Positions 1-8,227 of a stretch of DNA of 27,436 nt are shown here, one piece after another. Location of the stretch: positions 1 through 27,436 of the forward strand of contig JAJYGO010000343.1 in assembly GCA_021785115.1 (NCBI GenBank), in the 5' to 3' direction. Source of the DNA: Chloroflexota bacterium (GTDB lineage Bacteria > Chloroflexota > Limnocylindria > Limnocylindrales > CSP1-4). A program made the translations under genes and the position numbers. Below the pieces are notes generated by a model. It was not told the origin of the DNA, did not search any database, and saw only the letters and a program-made list of their open reading frames with translations. How positions within the stretch are numbered: position 1 is the stretch's first letter; each line of letters starts with the position of its first letter.

Positions 1-393
1 GACCGGCTGAGCGCGCCGGCCGCGGACGTGGGCACTCGTCGCGCACCGGCACCCTCCGACCGTCCGCTCGGTGACCTGCTGGCACGCGGCGTCGGACGGA
101 CCATCACGGCGGACGGCCTCGAGTGGCTGCTCCATCGGAACGACATGAGCGAGCTGGCGCCATTGACCGTGGTCCAGCCCACCCTCGTCCCCGTCCTCGT
201 TGCCCCGGCCGTCGATCCGGTTGCCCCGGCCATCGATCTGGTCGCCCTGGCTGTCGATCCCGTTGGCCCGGACCTCGTGAGCGGCGGCACGTCGACGGCA
301 GTCACCCCGACCGACCGCGAGAGCTCTGGCAAGGGACGGCGCCGCCGCTCGGCCGGGTACGCCGCAGGCTCGCTGCAGACGCGTCCCGGCTGA
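1..393 (+). CDS. C-terminal part of an unidentified protein (5' end outside window)
   Basis: Frame 1 is open from the first base to a TGA at 391-393 and has strongly GC-biased third positions, so it is probably the 3' end of a real gene that begins upstream. The visible 130 residues have no domain I recognise. They include a globular-looking stretch around EWLLHRNDMSEL, then a low-complexity stretch of 7-residue repeats (VAPAVDP, VAPAIDL, VALAVDP, VGPDL) encoded by a 21-bp DNA repeat at 199-276, then a basic tail with GKGRRRR. The repeats and basic end suggest a disordered C-terminal tail. A hairpin repeat follows 11 bp after the stop. A spurious open frame remains possible because long open frames are common in DNA this GC-rich. 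Confidence 0.45.
   Translation, partial: DRLSAPAADVGTRRAPAPSDRPLGDLLARGVGRTITADGLEWLLHRNDMSELAPLTVVQPTLVPVLVAPAVDPVAPAIDLVALAVDPVGPDLVSGGTSTAVTPTDRESSGKGRRRRSAGYAAGSLQTRPG
199..276 (+). repeat. 21-bp tandem repeat, about 3.7 copies, inside the partial first gene
   Basis: Units at 199-219, 220-240, 241-261 and a partial unit at 262-276 each begin GTTG or GTCG. They encode VAPAVDP / VAPAIDL / VALAVDP / VGPDL. Divergence lies mostly at synonymous or conservative positions, which supports translation of this frame. Confidence 0.7.
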
Positions 394-404
394 GGTCGAC
401 CCCC

Positions 405-447
405 GGCGCGCGTGCGGCTCCGCCGCCAGGCGGACACGCGCGCCCCG
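405..447. repeat. 43-bp hairpin repeat, copy 1 (exact match to 20597-20639)
   Basis: Outer arms GGCGCGCGTG (405-414) and CACGCGCGCC (435-444) are perfect 10-bp complements. An inner CCGCC / GGCGG stem with a GCCA loop lies between them. The identical 43 bp recurs at 20597-20639 in the same orientation. Copy 1 lies 11 bp after the stop of the first gene, so it could act as a transcription terminator or mRNA stabiliser, but no T-tract follows. It looks like a REP/BIME-type dispersed palindrome. Confidence 0.8.
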
Positions 448-492
448 GCATCGAAGCGACACGGCCGGTCAACTGCCCATCGCCCGGGCTCC

Positions 493-498
493 TACACT
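493..498 (+). promoter_or_regulatory. Candidate -10 box (TACACT) for the vanZ-like gene
   Basis: TACACT matches TANNNT and is also seen before the small ORF at 21731. It would give a leader of roughly 55 nt before the ATG at 561. A GCCCGGGC palindrome at 482-489 lies just upstream. No good -35 is visible. Confidence 0.35.
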
Positions 499-560
499 GA
501 ATCGCGCGAGGGAGAGCGACAGCTCCGGAGGGTGGCGGCCGTGCGGCGGGACAAGGTGCC

Positions 561-1133
561 ATGAACTCGCTTCCGGGATTCCTGCCGGGCGTCGGCGCCT
601 CTGTCGTCGTCGGTGCGCTGTCGAGCGGACGCGTGGCCCGCACGCTCGGAGGGCCCCGGGCACTGTCCTTCGCGCTCGTGCTGTTCGCGGGGATCATCGC
701 GTCGGCGACGTTGACGCCCTACACGGGAGGAGCGTTGGGGGCGGAGCACCCGGGCACCTGTGACCTGAGCCGGATGGACCTCGCCCCGCTCCGGGATCTC
801 CTGCGGCCGGGCGATGTCAGCGGCAATGTCCTGCTGTTCGTCCCCCTGGGGGTGTGCCTGGCGCTCCTCCCGCGGTCCCGCTCGAAGGCGATCCTGATCG
901 CCGCTGCGGTCGCGTCGCCGTTCGTGATCGAGGGAACCCAGCTGCTCCTGCCGGCGCTCCACCGCGCCTGTGAGTCGGCGGACATCGTCGACAACCTGAC
1001 CGGCCTGGTCGCAGGCCTCGCTGCAGGCGGTATGGTGGCGTCCAGCGTCCGCGTGTGGCCTCGCCAGGAGTCACGCGCCGCGAAGCCGCTCGTTCATCAC
1101 GACTGGGACGGAACGCGACAATCCAGGCGCTAG
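561..1133 (+). CDS. VanZ-like family membrane protein
   Basis: This 190-residue protein has about four hydrophobic segments (residues about 8-22, 33-52, 95-120 and 148-165). It carries the VanZ-family signature: SGNVLLFVPLG near residue 88 (family N-x-x-LF-x-P-x-G), then IEGTQL near 123, and a polar RACESADIVDNLTG stretch near 134-147 matching the family's R-x-x-D-x-x-D-x-x-x-N-x-x-G. VanZ proteins are integral membrane proteins; the founding member gives low-level teicoplanin resistance, but most homologues lie in cell-envelope or polysaccharide clusters with unknown function. AAGG lies 4 nt before the ATG. The last 25 residues are polar and basic. Its place at the edge of the cluster suggests an envelope role rather than resistance. 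Confidence 0.85.
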   Translation: MNSLPGFLPGVGASVVVGALSSGRVARTLGGPRALSFALVLFAGIIASATLTPYTGGALGAEHPGTCDLSRMDLAPLRDLLRPGDVSGNVLLFVPLGVCLALLPRSRSKAILIAAAVASPFVIEGTQLLLPALHRACESADIVDNLTGLVAGLAAGGMVASSVRVWPRQESRAAKPLVHHDWDGTRQSRR

Positions 1134-1272
1134 AACAGGCCGAACCGCGAGGGTGTCCCAGGCTATCAGTCCCCCGACCTGATCTCGATGCCCTGGTCGG
1201 CCCATCGCGCGAGGTCTCCCGTTCCGAGCGAGGCTCTGGGGGCGGGCGGCATGCCAGATCCCGCCGACCCCC

Positions 1273-2589
1273 TCAGCGACCGTGCGCGGCGGGGAGAGTC
1301 CCGCGGGGAACGGCACTCGCCACCACATCGGCGAATCTCTCGCCGAGCCGGGCCATGTCGTGCTCCTGTGCGACGAAGTTGCGTCCGGCCAGCGCCATTG
1401 CCGTTCGTTCATCGGCTGGGGCGGCGGCCAGCTCCAGCATCGCTCTGGCAAGCTCCGCAGGATCGTCCGGCTGCACCACGATCCCCGCCTTTGCCACGGC
1501 CACTGGATCGTACGCGCTCTGGCACGCAAAGAGGACTGGACGACCTGCGGCCATGTACTCGAACAGTTTGTTGAAGCTGATGCCGTAGCGGTAGACGGGG
1601 GTCCGGGTGGCGTGCACGACCGTCGCATCGACCCGGTGAAGGAGCGCGGGGATGACCGTCTTCGGGACCGCCGGCATGACTGCGACCGAGGGCTCAGCCC
1701 GGGCAAGCTGTTCCAGCTCGGCTCGCTCGGGTCCATCTCCAACAAGGATCAGGCCGATCCTGCCGGGACGAGCCTGGTCGGCGATCGCTGCTGCACGGAT
1801 AACCGTGTCGAGTCTGTTGACCCTCCCGAACGTTCCTGCATAGGCGAACACGAAACGGCCTGCAGCACGCATCCGCCGTATCTCTCCGAGGCAGCGACAG
1901 GCGGCCGGCGTCCCGTCGATGGCCTCCTCCATCCTGGCGTCGAACTCTGCGAGGTCGACGCCATTTGGGATGTAGACGACGTGGTCGGCGGGCAGATGGT
2001 GCTCGACCAGGTAGTCGCGAATCCCCGGGATCAGCGTGATCACGACGGTTGCGCGCCGAACGAGGAATGCCTCGAGGCCGCGCAGGAGACGTTCTCCCGG
2101 GGAGCCAGGCTGCAGGGCGCCGAGATCCACGAGCGTCTGCGGCCAGAGATCGCGGATCTCGAACGCGAAGGTTGCGCCGCGGAGCCGCGCCGCGAGCCAA
2201 CCGCCGAACGCCGCGAATGGGTGCACCGTCGAGCCGATGACGACACCGGGCCGGCGACTCCGTGTCTGAACGACGAGGAATGCCACCAGATAGGAGAGCA
2301 TGTTCACCTGTCGTCGCCAGGTGTTGCCGTGGTAGGGGAAGGTCCTCAGCCAGACGAAGCGAACTCCGTCGAACACCTGGCTCCGACATAGCCCGGCACC
2401 GCGGAGGCGTTCCTCGCGACCGGTCATGTGGCTCACGCCCGCGGCGAAGACGGTCACGTCCCAGCCGCGCTGGACCAGCGCCCGTGCGAGATCGTAGTGT
2501 CGAGTCCCGGCGGCGCGATCCGGCGCGCTCGCGTACTGGTTGACGATCCACACGCCGTGCGCGGAGCCAGCCTCGTGCCCCTCGCGCAT
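1273..2589 (-). CDS. Glycosyltransferase family 4 (WbuB-like)
   Basis: This 438-residue predicted GT-B enzyme transfers a sugar from a nucleotide donor to a lipid-linked glycan on the cytoplasmic membrane face. The N-terminal acceptor lobe begins WIVNQYASAPDRAAGTRHYDL, the glycine-containing start typical of WbuB-type GT4s. It continues with VIGSTVHPFAAFGGWLAARL and FEIRDLWPQTL, both characteristic of that subfamily. The donor lobe has FVFAYAGTFGRVNRL, LILVGDGPERAEL and SFNKLFEYMAAGRPVLF with the conserved Glu of the EX7E region. The frame is open much further upstream, but that part has no family similarity. I chose the ATG at 2589, just before the family homology; a GGGGAG lies immediately upstream but is too close for an ideal SD. 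The gene converges on vanZ-like with 139 bp between stops. Confidence 0.88.
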   Translation of the reverse strand: MREGHEAGSAHGVWIVNQYASAPDRAAGTRHYDLARALVQRGWDVTVFAAGVSHMTGREERLRGAGLCRSQVFDGVRFVWLRTFPYHGNTWRRQVNMLSYLVAFLVVQTRSRRPGVVIGSTVHPFAAFGGWLAARLRGATFAFEIRDLWPQTLVDLGALQPGSPGERLLRGLEAFLVRRATVVITLIPGIRDYLVEHHLPADHVVYIPNGVDLAEFDARMEEAIDGTPAACRCLGEIRRMRAAGRFVFAYAGTFGRVNRLDTVIRAAAIADQARPGRIGLILVGDGPERAELEQLARAEPSVAVMPAVPKTVIPALLHRVDATVVHATRTPVYRYGISFNKLFEYMAAGRPVLFACQSAYDPVAVAKAGIVVQPDDPAELARAMLELAAAPADERTAMALAGRNFVAQEHDMARLGERFADVVASAVPRGTLPAAHGR

Positions 2590-2938
2590 CTCCCCGCCCG
2601 TGCAACATCGGCTGCGCACCCGGGACCGCAGATCCGGTTGCCTGCCGCCGCGCAGCATAGTACAGAGGATCTCCCCGCGACCGGGCACCGGTGTGGAAAC
2701 GGGCTTCAATGCCTCGCACAGCGGTACATCTGGCGTCTCGTCGACGCAGCGAGAAGCGATCCAGAATCCGTTGACAAGGGTGAAGATGCCGCCGCCCGGG
2801 TTGGCCGGCAGGCGGCTGGGAGGGTCACCTGTGGCGACTCGCGGCGGGACCCGGCGTCCGGCGGTCTTCATTCGCCGCGCAGACACCGTCCGTGAAGTTG
2901 TCCTGCTGGGTGGCCTCCTGTGTCTGGCGCCGACAGCG
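2590..2938. other. Intergenic region between GT4 and flippase genes
   Basis: About 350 bp between two minus-strand genes. The GT4 frame stays open through it, but the translation is Arg/Pro-rich and lacks domain similarity. It contains a plausible -10 box (2657-2662, minus). I see no RNA gene or terminator. The length suggests the GT4 has its own promoter rather than read-through alone. Confidence 0.5.
2657..2662 (-). promoter_or_regulatory. Candidate -10 box (TACTAT) for the GT4 at 2589
   Basis: On the minus strand TACTAT fits TANNNT and is the closest to consensus in the gap. Transcription would start near 2650, giving a leader of about 60 nt. The -35 region is not recognisable. Confidence 0.4.
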
Positions 2939-4318
2939 TCAGGTGCCCCCGTAGTGGAATCCGGCCCGTGCCGCCATCGCCGCCACCGAGGCCGCGGCAA
3001 GGCGCGCATCCGCGACACGCGGTATCCAGAATTCGAGCCGCGACGCGCCCGCGAGGCGTCCGACGATCACCGTGAACGCGATGGACGTGGCGCTGTACGA
3101 GAGGAGGCTGGCGGAGGCCGCGCCGACGATTCCGAAGTGCGGAATGAGGAGCACGTTGGCGATCACGTTCAGGGCGACACCAGAGGCGTTGACGGTGGAG
3201 GTGAGGCCGGTCATGCCCAGGCCGGACAGGTACCCGGACAGCACTTTCGCGACGCTCAGCGCCACCACCCCGGGCAGGAGCACATAGAGAGCCGACAGCG
3301 AGGGCACGAACGCTGGCAGGAGCACGACGACAAGAATGGCGGCGGCGGGCACGAGCGCGAGGCCTGCGGCGGCGGTGAGTTCGAGGGTCACTCTGGTCAT
3401 CGCGGCGACTTCCCGGTCCGACGTGGCCCGAGACGACCCGGCCACGCGCGGGAAGTACAGGGCGGCGACGGCATTGGAGACGAAGAACACCATCTCTGCC
3501 AGGCTGACCGCAAGGCTGTAGTAGCCGAGCTGCACCGACGGGCTTGCGAGGAGCCAGGCGAGCAGGTAGACGTCGGCACGGTAACTGAAGAACTGCGCCA
3601 GGCTGCCCGGATAGAGGGGGAGGCCGAACCGGAACAGATCGCAACAGGTGACTCCGGTCGGCTGAGGGACACGGCGAGTCACGCGGATAGCCGCGAGGAG
3701 GAAGCCGCCAGCCTGGATAGCCGACGCCAGCAGAAATGCCGCGACCGCGCCCGAGACGCTGATTCCCAGAACCCCGACGAGGAGCACCACCAGTATCAGG
3801 GAGCACAGCGAGTAGGAGATCTGGACCAGGGCATACGACCGCACTGCCTGGCGTCCGATCACGATGTCAGTGGTCATTGTCGCGTTGAGGGTCAGCGGGA
3901 TAGCCAGGAGGCCGAGGCCGATCAGCGCTGGTGGCGGGCCGCGGACCACGGTCTGGCTCAACGTCGGCAGTGCGACCAGCGTGGCGCCGAACGCGATCAG
4001 CGAAAGCCCAACGGTGGTCGTCAGGGACGCGGCTATCGCGCCTCGAACCTGGCCGCGAGCAGCGTAGAAGGAGAACGCCTGGGGCAACCCAAGCTGGATG
4101 AGGACCATGATCGTGGTAGGCAGGAGCACGATCAGGTAGTACTCGCCCTTTCCGCTCGGGCCGAGCAGCCGGGCGAGAAGGAACCCGGTCACGGTCCCGA
4201 TTGCCGCGGAGAAGACCTGGGTTCCGAAGACGTATGCAACTCGCGCGGAGAAGCCATCCGCGCCGCTCGTCTCCGGCCCGTCTGCGCCGTGCGGTCGCGG
4301 GGCCGTCTGCTCGCGCAT
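2939..4318 (-). CDS. Wzx-type lipid-linked oligosaccharide flippase
   Basis: This 459-residue polytopic membrane protein has about 12-14 hydrophobic segments, the size and pattern of the MOP-superfamily polysaccharide transporters. The first segment starts VAYVFGTQVFSAAIGTVTGF, followed by LLARLLGPSGKGEYYLIVL, the typical opening (R-x-LGP-x-x-x-G) of Wzx/RfbX proteins. These move undecaprenyl-PP-linked repeat units from the inner to the outer membrane face for the polymerase. The frame is open to 4507, but the ATG at 4318 puts the first membrane segment about 25 residues in, as usual, and leaves room for a divergent promoter. An ATG at 4462 is the alternative. The gene is divergent from the GT2-Wzy-GT4 operon, its likely functional partner. 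Confidence 0.88.
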   Translation of the reverse strand: MREQTAPRPHGADGPETSGADGFSARVAYVFGTQVFSAAIGTVTGFLLARLLGPSGKGEYYLIVLLPTTIMVLIQLGLPQAFSFYAARGQVRGAIAASLTTTVGLSLIAFGATLVALPTLSQTVVRGPPPALIGLGLLAIPLTLNATMTTDIVIGRQAVRSYALVQISYSLCSLILVVLLVGVLGISVSGAVAAFLLASAIQAGGFLLAAIRVTRRVPQPTGVTCCDLFRFGLPLYPGSLAQFFSYRADVYLLAWLLASPSVQLGYYSLAVSLAEMVFFVSNAVAALYFPRVAGSSRATSDREVAAMTRVTLELTAAAGLALVPAAAILVVVLLPAFVPSLSALYVLLPGVVALSVAKVLSGYLSGLGMTGLTSTVNASGVALNVIANVLLIPHFGIVGAASASLLSYSATSIAFTVIVGRLAGASRLEFWIPRVADARLAAASVAAMAARAGFHYGGT

Positions 4319-4521
4319 CACCGGGCCGACAGCAAGAGGAGCGCGCTCTCCGGCCTTGACGGTCCCTCCGCGCCCGGGTTCAGAGGGCGGCTCGCGGCGC
4401 CCTGGACGCCGGGGCCCGACCGAAGCGGCGTTGGTGAAGCGCCCTGGCGAGGCCTTGGACATCTCCGGTTGCGCTCCCTGTGCGTGCGTGCCCGGTCGGT
4501 CTGCCACGAGGAGACACTCTG

Positions 4522-5616
4522 ATGGGCGAGCTCCTCGGACCGCTGGTCACGGTTATCACGCCAACGTTCAACCATCGCGAGTACATCGGGAAGTGCCTCT
4601 TGTCCGTCCTTGCGCAGACAGAGCCGCGATGGGAACAACTCGTGATCGATGACGGCTCGACGGATGGCACCGACGCTGTCGTCAAGACCTTCGGGGATCC
4701 CCGGATCAGCCTCGTCCGACGGAACCACCGGGGGATCATGCACCTCGCGGACTCGTACAACGACGCGCTGGCGATGGCACGCGGGGAGTTCGTGGCCGTG
4801 CTCGAAGGAGACGACTTCTGGCCGCCATGGAAGCTCACGCGCCAACTGCGTTCGTTCCACGATCCTGCAGTGGTCCTCAGCTGGGGTCGCGCTGCGGAGA
4901 CGGACACGGACGGCCGGGTGATGCGGTTGATACCGCGCCGGCGTGCGGTGGCTCGGATGGCGCGAGCGTCCCGCGGTGCGACCATGCGAGCCCTCCTCGA
5001 GGGGAACGTGATCCCGTCATGCACGGTGGTGTGTCGACGCTCTGCCCTTGAGCGCATCGGCGGGTTCCGTCAGCCGGACGGCATCCCGACCGTCGACCTA
5101 CCGACGTGGCTGGAACTGGGACGGATCGGCGCCATGGCGCCGAGCGAGACGGTCCTTGGCTACTACCGCCGCCACCCCGCTCAGGTCACCGAGCAGATGA
5201 AGACGGAGATGCTGCGGACAGTCGCGTGGGGGACCCGGTTCGTAGAGGCCCTCCCGGCCGACGAGCGCATCTCGCTCGCCATGTCAGTCGCCTCGGCTCG
5301 TCGAATTGAGCGACGCAACTGCGCGGCCACCGATCTGCTTGCCGGTCGCAGAGTTGCGTGCAGCGGGGCCCGGTCCGAAGCCGTGGCTCTGCTCTGGCGG
5401 GCCGCCTGCCACGGGAACGCGCGCACACGGCTGTGCGCCATCGCCGCCCTTGCCTGTACCTGCTCGCCGCTGGGAATGGAGCGGTGCGAGATCTGGCTGG
5501 AGGCGGGTCGTTCCCTCGTCCATGCCCGTCGTGGGCAGAGCAAACGGCGGCGTGCGGGAGGCGCAGCGGGCGCCGGTACGACGCAAGCCGGTTCGTCGGG
5601 GAGGGCAGCCATATGA
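4522..5616 (+). CDS. Glycosyltransferase family 2
   Basis: This 364-residue protein opens with a GT-A domain: VTVITPTFNHREYIGKCLLSV, then VIDDGSTDGT, where the DDGS binds the nucleotide. EGDDFW near residue 95 is the DXD-like metal site, and FVAVLEGDD is the typical context. The C-terminal part (about 230-364) is Ala/Arg-rich and not clearly part of the family. A good SD (GAGGAG, 4508-4513) lies 8 nt before the ATG at 4522, which rules out the upstream in-frame ATG at 4480. The stop overlaps the next start as ATGA (5613-5616), so translation is probably coupled to the polymerase gene. The enzyme should add one sugar of the repeat unit at the inner membrane. Confidence 0.88.
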   Translation: MGELLGPLVTVITPTFNHREYIGKCLLSVLAQTEPRWEQLVIDDGSTDGTDAVVKTFGDPRISLVRRNHRGIMHLADSYNDALAMARGEFVAVLEGDDFWPPWKLTRQLRSFHDPAVVLSWGRAAETDTDGRVMRLIPRRRAVARMARASRGATMRALLEGNVIPSCTVVCRRSALERIGGFRQPDGIPTVDLPTWLELGRIGAMAPSETVLGYYRRHPAQVTEQMKTEMLRTVAWGTRFVEALPADERISLAMSVASARRIERRNCAATDLLAGRRVACSGARSEAVALLWRAACHGNARTRLCAIAALACTCSPLGMERCEIWLEAGRSLVHARRGQSKRRRAGGAAGAGTTQAGSSGRAAI

Positions 5617-7040
5617 GCGCGATCGTCCCGGTTCTGCGGGCTGACGCGCGACCATGTCTGACGCGCGCCTTTGCAGCTCTGGCTGGCACCGCCGCCGTCG
5701 TCGCCGTCGCCACGTTCACCGACCAACTCGTCCTCGCTGCCATGCTTGCGACGGTGGGCGTGCTCGCCGCCGTTAGTGTCCGCTGGCCGTTGTTCCCGCT
5801 GTTCCTGTTTGCCGCCGTCATCCCGCTCGACGAGATCGCTCGCATCGGTCCGCTCGGTTCCCCCGGCCGGATCGTGGCCATTGCCTTCGTGCTTGTGTAC
5901 GCCGTCCCGCGCCTCCAGTCGATCCGTCTCGATCCCATGCCGCTCGCAACGTGGGGGTATCTTGGCTGGGCGGCGCTGAGCGCCGGGTGGGCGCTTGATC
6001 CCGGACGCACTGTCGCTGAGTTCGGCACGCTTCTCCAGATGGTCGCCCTGGCCGTCCTGGTCGCCGACGCGGTCATCGAGCACCCCGCAATCGTTCGGCC
6101 GCTGCTGTGGGTGTACAGCGCGGCCGCGGCAGCTACGGCCCTGTTCGGGGTGATTGCGAGCCTTGCGAGCGGCGGCAGCGTGATGGGACGCGCCAGCGCA
6201 TTCTCGGGGCAGGATCCTGCGCAGTTCGCCGCGATCCTGCTGCCCGCGTTCGCGGTGGCTCTCTACGAGATACTGCGGGGCCCGATGCGGCTTCCCGGGA
6301 CAGCTCTTGCCGTCGCCAGTGCGGCAGGCATCGTACTCTCGGGGGCACGCGGCGCGTGGGTGGCTGCCGTGGTCGTTGCCGCGGGTCTCATTCTCGCGAC
6401 ATTCCGCTTGCGGAAGGCGTCCACCGTCGCAGTGACGCTCGCCGGCATAGGCGCGGCCGCACTTGCGCTGCTCTCGGTTCCCGGCCTGCCAGCGTTCGTC
6501 GCAAGTCGGATCGATCTCGCGTTGGTGACGGGGGGCGCGGGCCGCACGAGCATCTGGACGGTGGGGGCGTCCATCTTCGGTGCCTCGCCACTCATTGGCG
6601 TCGGCTTCGACAACTTCCCCATCGCGTTCACATCAGAACGCATCCGGCTGGCCGGTGTGCCGGACCTGACCCTGGTGGGCTCGGGTCCGCACGACATCAT
6701 CGTGGGCACCGCGGCGGAACTCGGTCTCGTGGGTCTCGTTCTGCTGGCGCTGCTCATCGCGCCACTCTTCGCAAGGGCACCCGGGCGTCGGGAGCTGGTC
6801 GTCGTTCAGGCTGCGCTGGTGTCGCTGCTGGTCGATGCGCTCTTCCTCGACATCTTCAGCAACCGCAAGCAGGTCTGGTTGCTCGTCGGGATTGCGGCGG
6901 GTCTGTTGTGGAGCCATCGCCACGCGATCGCACCAGCGCCGAGGCGTTGGCCGGTCCCCGAGCAGCGCTTGCGCCCGGCGTGGCCCCAGCGGCCTGCGCT
7001 CTCCAACGGGGGAGCTTCGGGGGCGAGACGGGTGCCATGA
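5613..7040 (+). CDS. O-antigen ligase / Wzy-type polymerase family membrane protein
   Basis: This 475-residue integral membrane protein has roughly ten to twelve hydrophobic segments. It carries the Wzy_C / O-antigen ligase core: LSGARGAWVA near the middle, then a large external loop with GRTSIWTVGASIFGASPLIG and GVGFDNFP, followed by GPHDIIVGTAAELGLVGL. Arg, the G-x-G-x-x-x-F motif and the His in PHD are the usual conserved positions. In the Wzy route these proteins polymerise flipped repeat units; WaaL-like members ligate chains to a lipid acceptor. Next to a Wzx and a Wzz, polymerase is more likely. The start overlaps the GT2 stop, and the stop overlaps the next ATG (ATGA at 7037-7040). 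Confidence 0.88.
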   Translation: MSAIVPVLRADARPCLTRAFAALAGTAAVVAVATFTDQLVLAAMLATVGVLAAVSVRWPLFPLFLFAAVIPLDEIARIGPLGSPGRIVAIAFVLVYAVPRLQSIRLDPMPLATWGYLGWAALSAGWALDPGRTVAEFGTLLQMVALAVLVADAVIEHPAIVRPLLWVYSAAAAATALFGVIASLASGGSVMGRASAFSGQDPAQFAAILLPAFAVALYEILRGPMRLPGTALAVASAAGIVLSGARGAWVAAVVVAAGLILATFRLRKASTVAVTLAGIGAAALALLSVPGLPAFVASRIDLALVTGGAGRTSIWTVGASIFGASPLIGVGFDNFPIAFTSERIRLAGVPDLTLVGSGPHDIIVGTAAELGLVGLVLLALLIAPLFARAPGRRELVVVQAALVSLLVDALFLDIFSNRKQVWLLVGIAAGLLWSHRHAIAPAPRRWPVPEQRLRPAWPQRPALSNGGASGARRVP

Positions 7041-8227
7041 CAGACGTCCTGTGGGTCACGTCCGTGTACCCGTGGATAGGAAACAGCGTGGCCGGCGTTT
7101 TCTTCGGGACCCAGGCGCGCGCGCTCGCCCGTCTTGGACTCGCCGTGACGGTGGCGGCCCCCCTGCCGCTGACGCCATGGCCGGCGCCCCGGTTGAGAGA
7201 CCGCTGGCGCGAGTACGCGTCCTCGCCTCGCAGGGGCGAGGACCATGGCGTCAGGGTCCTCCGGCCGCGCTTCGTCAACGTGCCCGGGCAGCCGGATTGG
7301 GCACGGCCCGATCGCAGCATCGCGGGGTCCATATGGCGTGCGCGCGGGGAGTGGGCAGGTGCCCGTGTGATCCATGGGCACTATGCAGTCAGCGGGCTTG
7401 CAGCCTGGCGCCTCGGTCGGCGAGCGCGCCTGCCACACGTGCTGACCTTCCACGGCGATGACCTGAACGTATGGCCGGAAGAACACCCTCGCCGGGTTGA
7501 CGATCTGCGCGCGGCGGCCCGCGACGCCGGCGCCGTGGTGACCGTGAGTCAGGCCCTGGGCGAGTTGCTGGTGGATCTTACGGGCGTCGCTGCGGTGCAC
7601 ATCCCGCTCGGGATCGACCACGCTGCGATCGCTGCCACTGCGCTTCCGCGTGCCGAGGCGCGTCGGCGGCTCGGCCTGCCGCAGGATCGCATCGTGGTCC
7701 TGATGGTGGGCTACCTGCTCGAGTACAAGGGTGCTCGTCTGCTCGCCGACGCGGTCATGGCGCTCGGCGAGCCGTATCTGGCCCTCTTCGTGGGCGATGG
7801 GCCGCTGCTGGGGTACGGCGCAGACCGGCCAGGAGCGACGGGGCTGCTCGACTACCGTGGCCAGCAACCCCATGATCGTGTCGGGCTTTTCCTCTCGGCG
7901 GCCGATGCGCTCGTGCTGCCCTCCACCCGCGAGGGACTACCGACCGTGCTCGTCGAGGCAGGCTCGCTCGCGGTGCCTGTGATCGCCAGCGGGGTGGGGG
8001 GTATACCCGCCCTGCTGGCGGATGGCCGCGGAACCCTCCTGCCGGCGCTCTCGACCGAAGCGCTCATCGCGGAGCTCGAGCGCCTCGCGGCCGAACCCGA
8101 CACAGCCGCCGAGCAGGGGCGACGCCTGATGGAGCACGTTCGAGTGCACTACGACGTCGACCGGAACGCCAGCCGCCTTCTGGAGTGCTATCGAACGGTG
8201 GTGCCGGACTTGGGGGCGTCGAGGTGA
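7037..8227 (+). CDS. Glycosyltransferase family 4
   Basis: This 396-residue GT-B enzyme starts VLWVTSVYPWIGNSVAGVFF, the N-terminal Gly-rich turn of GT4s. It continues with HGHYAVSGLAAWRL and LTFHGDDLNVW, where HGDD is the typical acceptor-lobe motif. The donor lobe has VGYLLEYKGARLL, LFVGDGPLL and a full EX7E motif in STREGLPTVLVEAG. It is the third gene of the coupled operon 4522-8227, joined to the polymerase gene by an ATGA overlap. Its 3' end runs 40 bp into the convergent deacetylase gene. Sugar specificity cannot be read from the sequence. Confidence 0.9.
   Translation: MTDVLWVTSVYPWIGNSVAGVFFGTQARALARLGLAVTVAAPLPLTPWPAPRLRDRWREYASSPRRGEDHGVRVLRPRFVNVPGQPDWARPDRSIAGSIWRARGEWAGARVIHGHYAVSGLAAWRLGRRARLPHVLTFHGDDLNVWPEEHPRRVDDLRAAARDAGAVVTVSQALGELLVDLTGVAAVHIPLGIDHAAIAATALPRAEARRRLGLPQDRIVVLMVGYLLEYKGARLLADAVMALGEPYLALFVGDGPLLGYGADRPGATGLLDYRGQQPHDRVGLFLSAADALVLPSTREGLPTVLVEAGSLAVPVIASGVGGIPALLADGRGTLLPALSTEALIAELERLAAEPDTAAEQGRRLMEHVRVHYDVDRNASRLLECYRTVVPDLGASR

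Noticed and set aside
561..1133. Glycopeptide resistance determinant (VanZ)
   Set aside because: The protein is VanZ-like only at family level, there are no vanHAX genes, and such proteins are common in polysaccharide clusters.
2590..3018. N-terminal extension of 143 residues on the WbuB-like GT4
   Set aside because: The frame is open, but the translation is low-complexity and unlike the family, and a good -10 box lies inside it. The start at 2589 agrees with the family's normal beginning.
2540..4522. 660-codon plus-strand open frame antisense to the flippase and GT4
   Set aside because: Its translation is rich in Arg, Gly, Glu, Asp and His without domains, and the opposite strand encodes a clear Wzx flippase. 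Long antisense frames are expected at this GC content.
6806..7873. 355-codon minus-strand open frame
   Set aside because: It crosses the junction of the coupled polymerase and GT4 genes on the opposite strand and has no family similarity.
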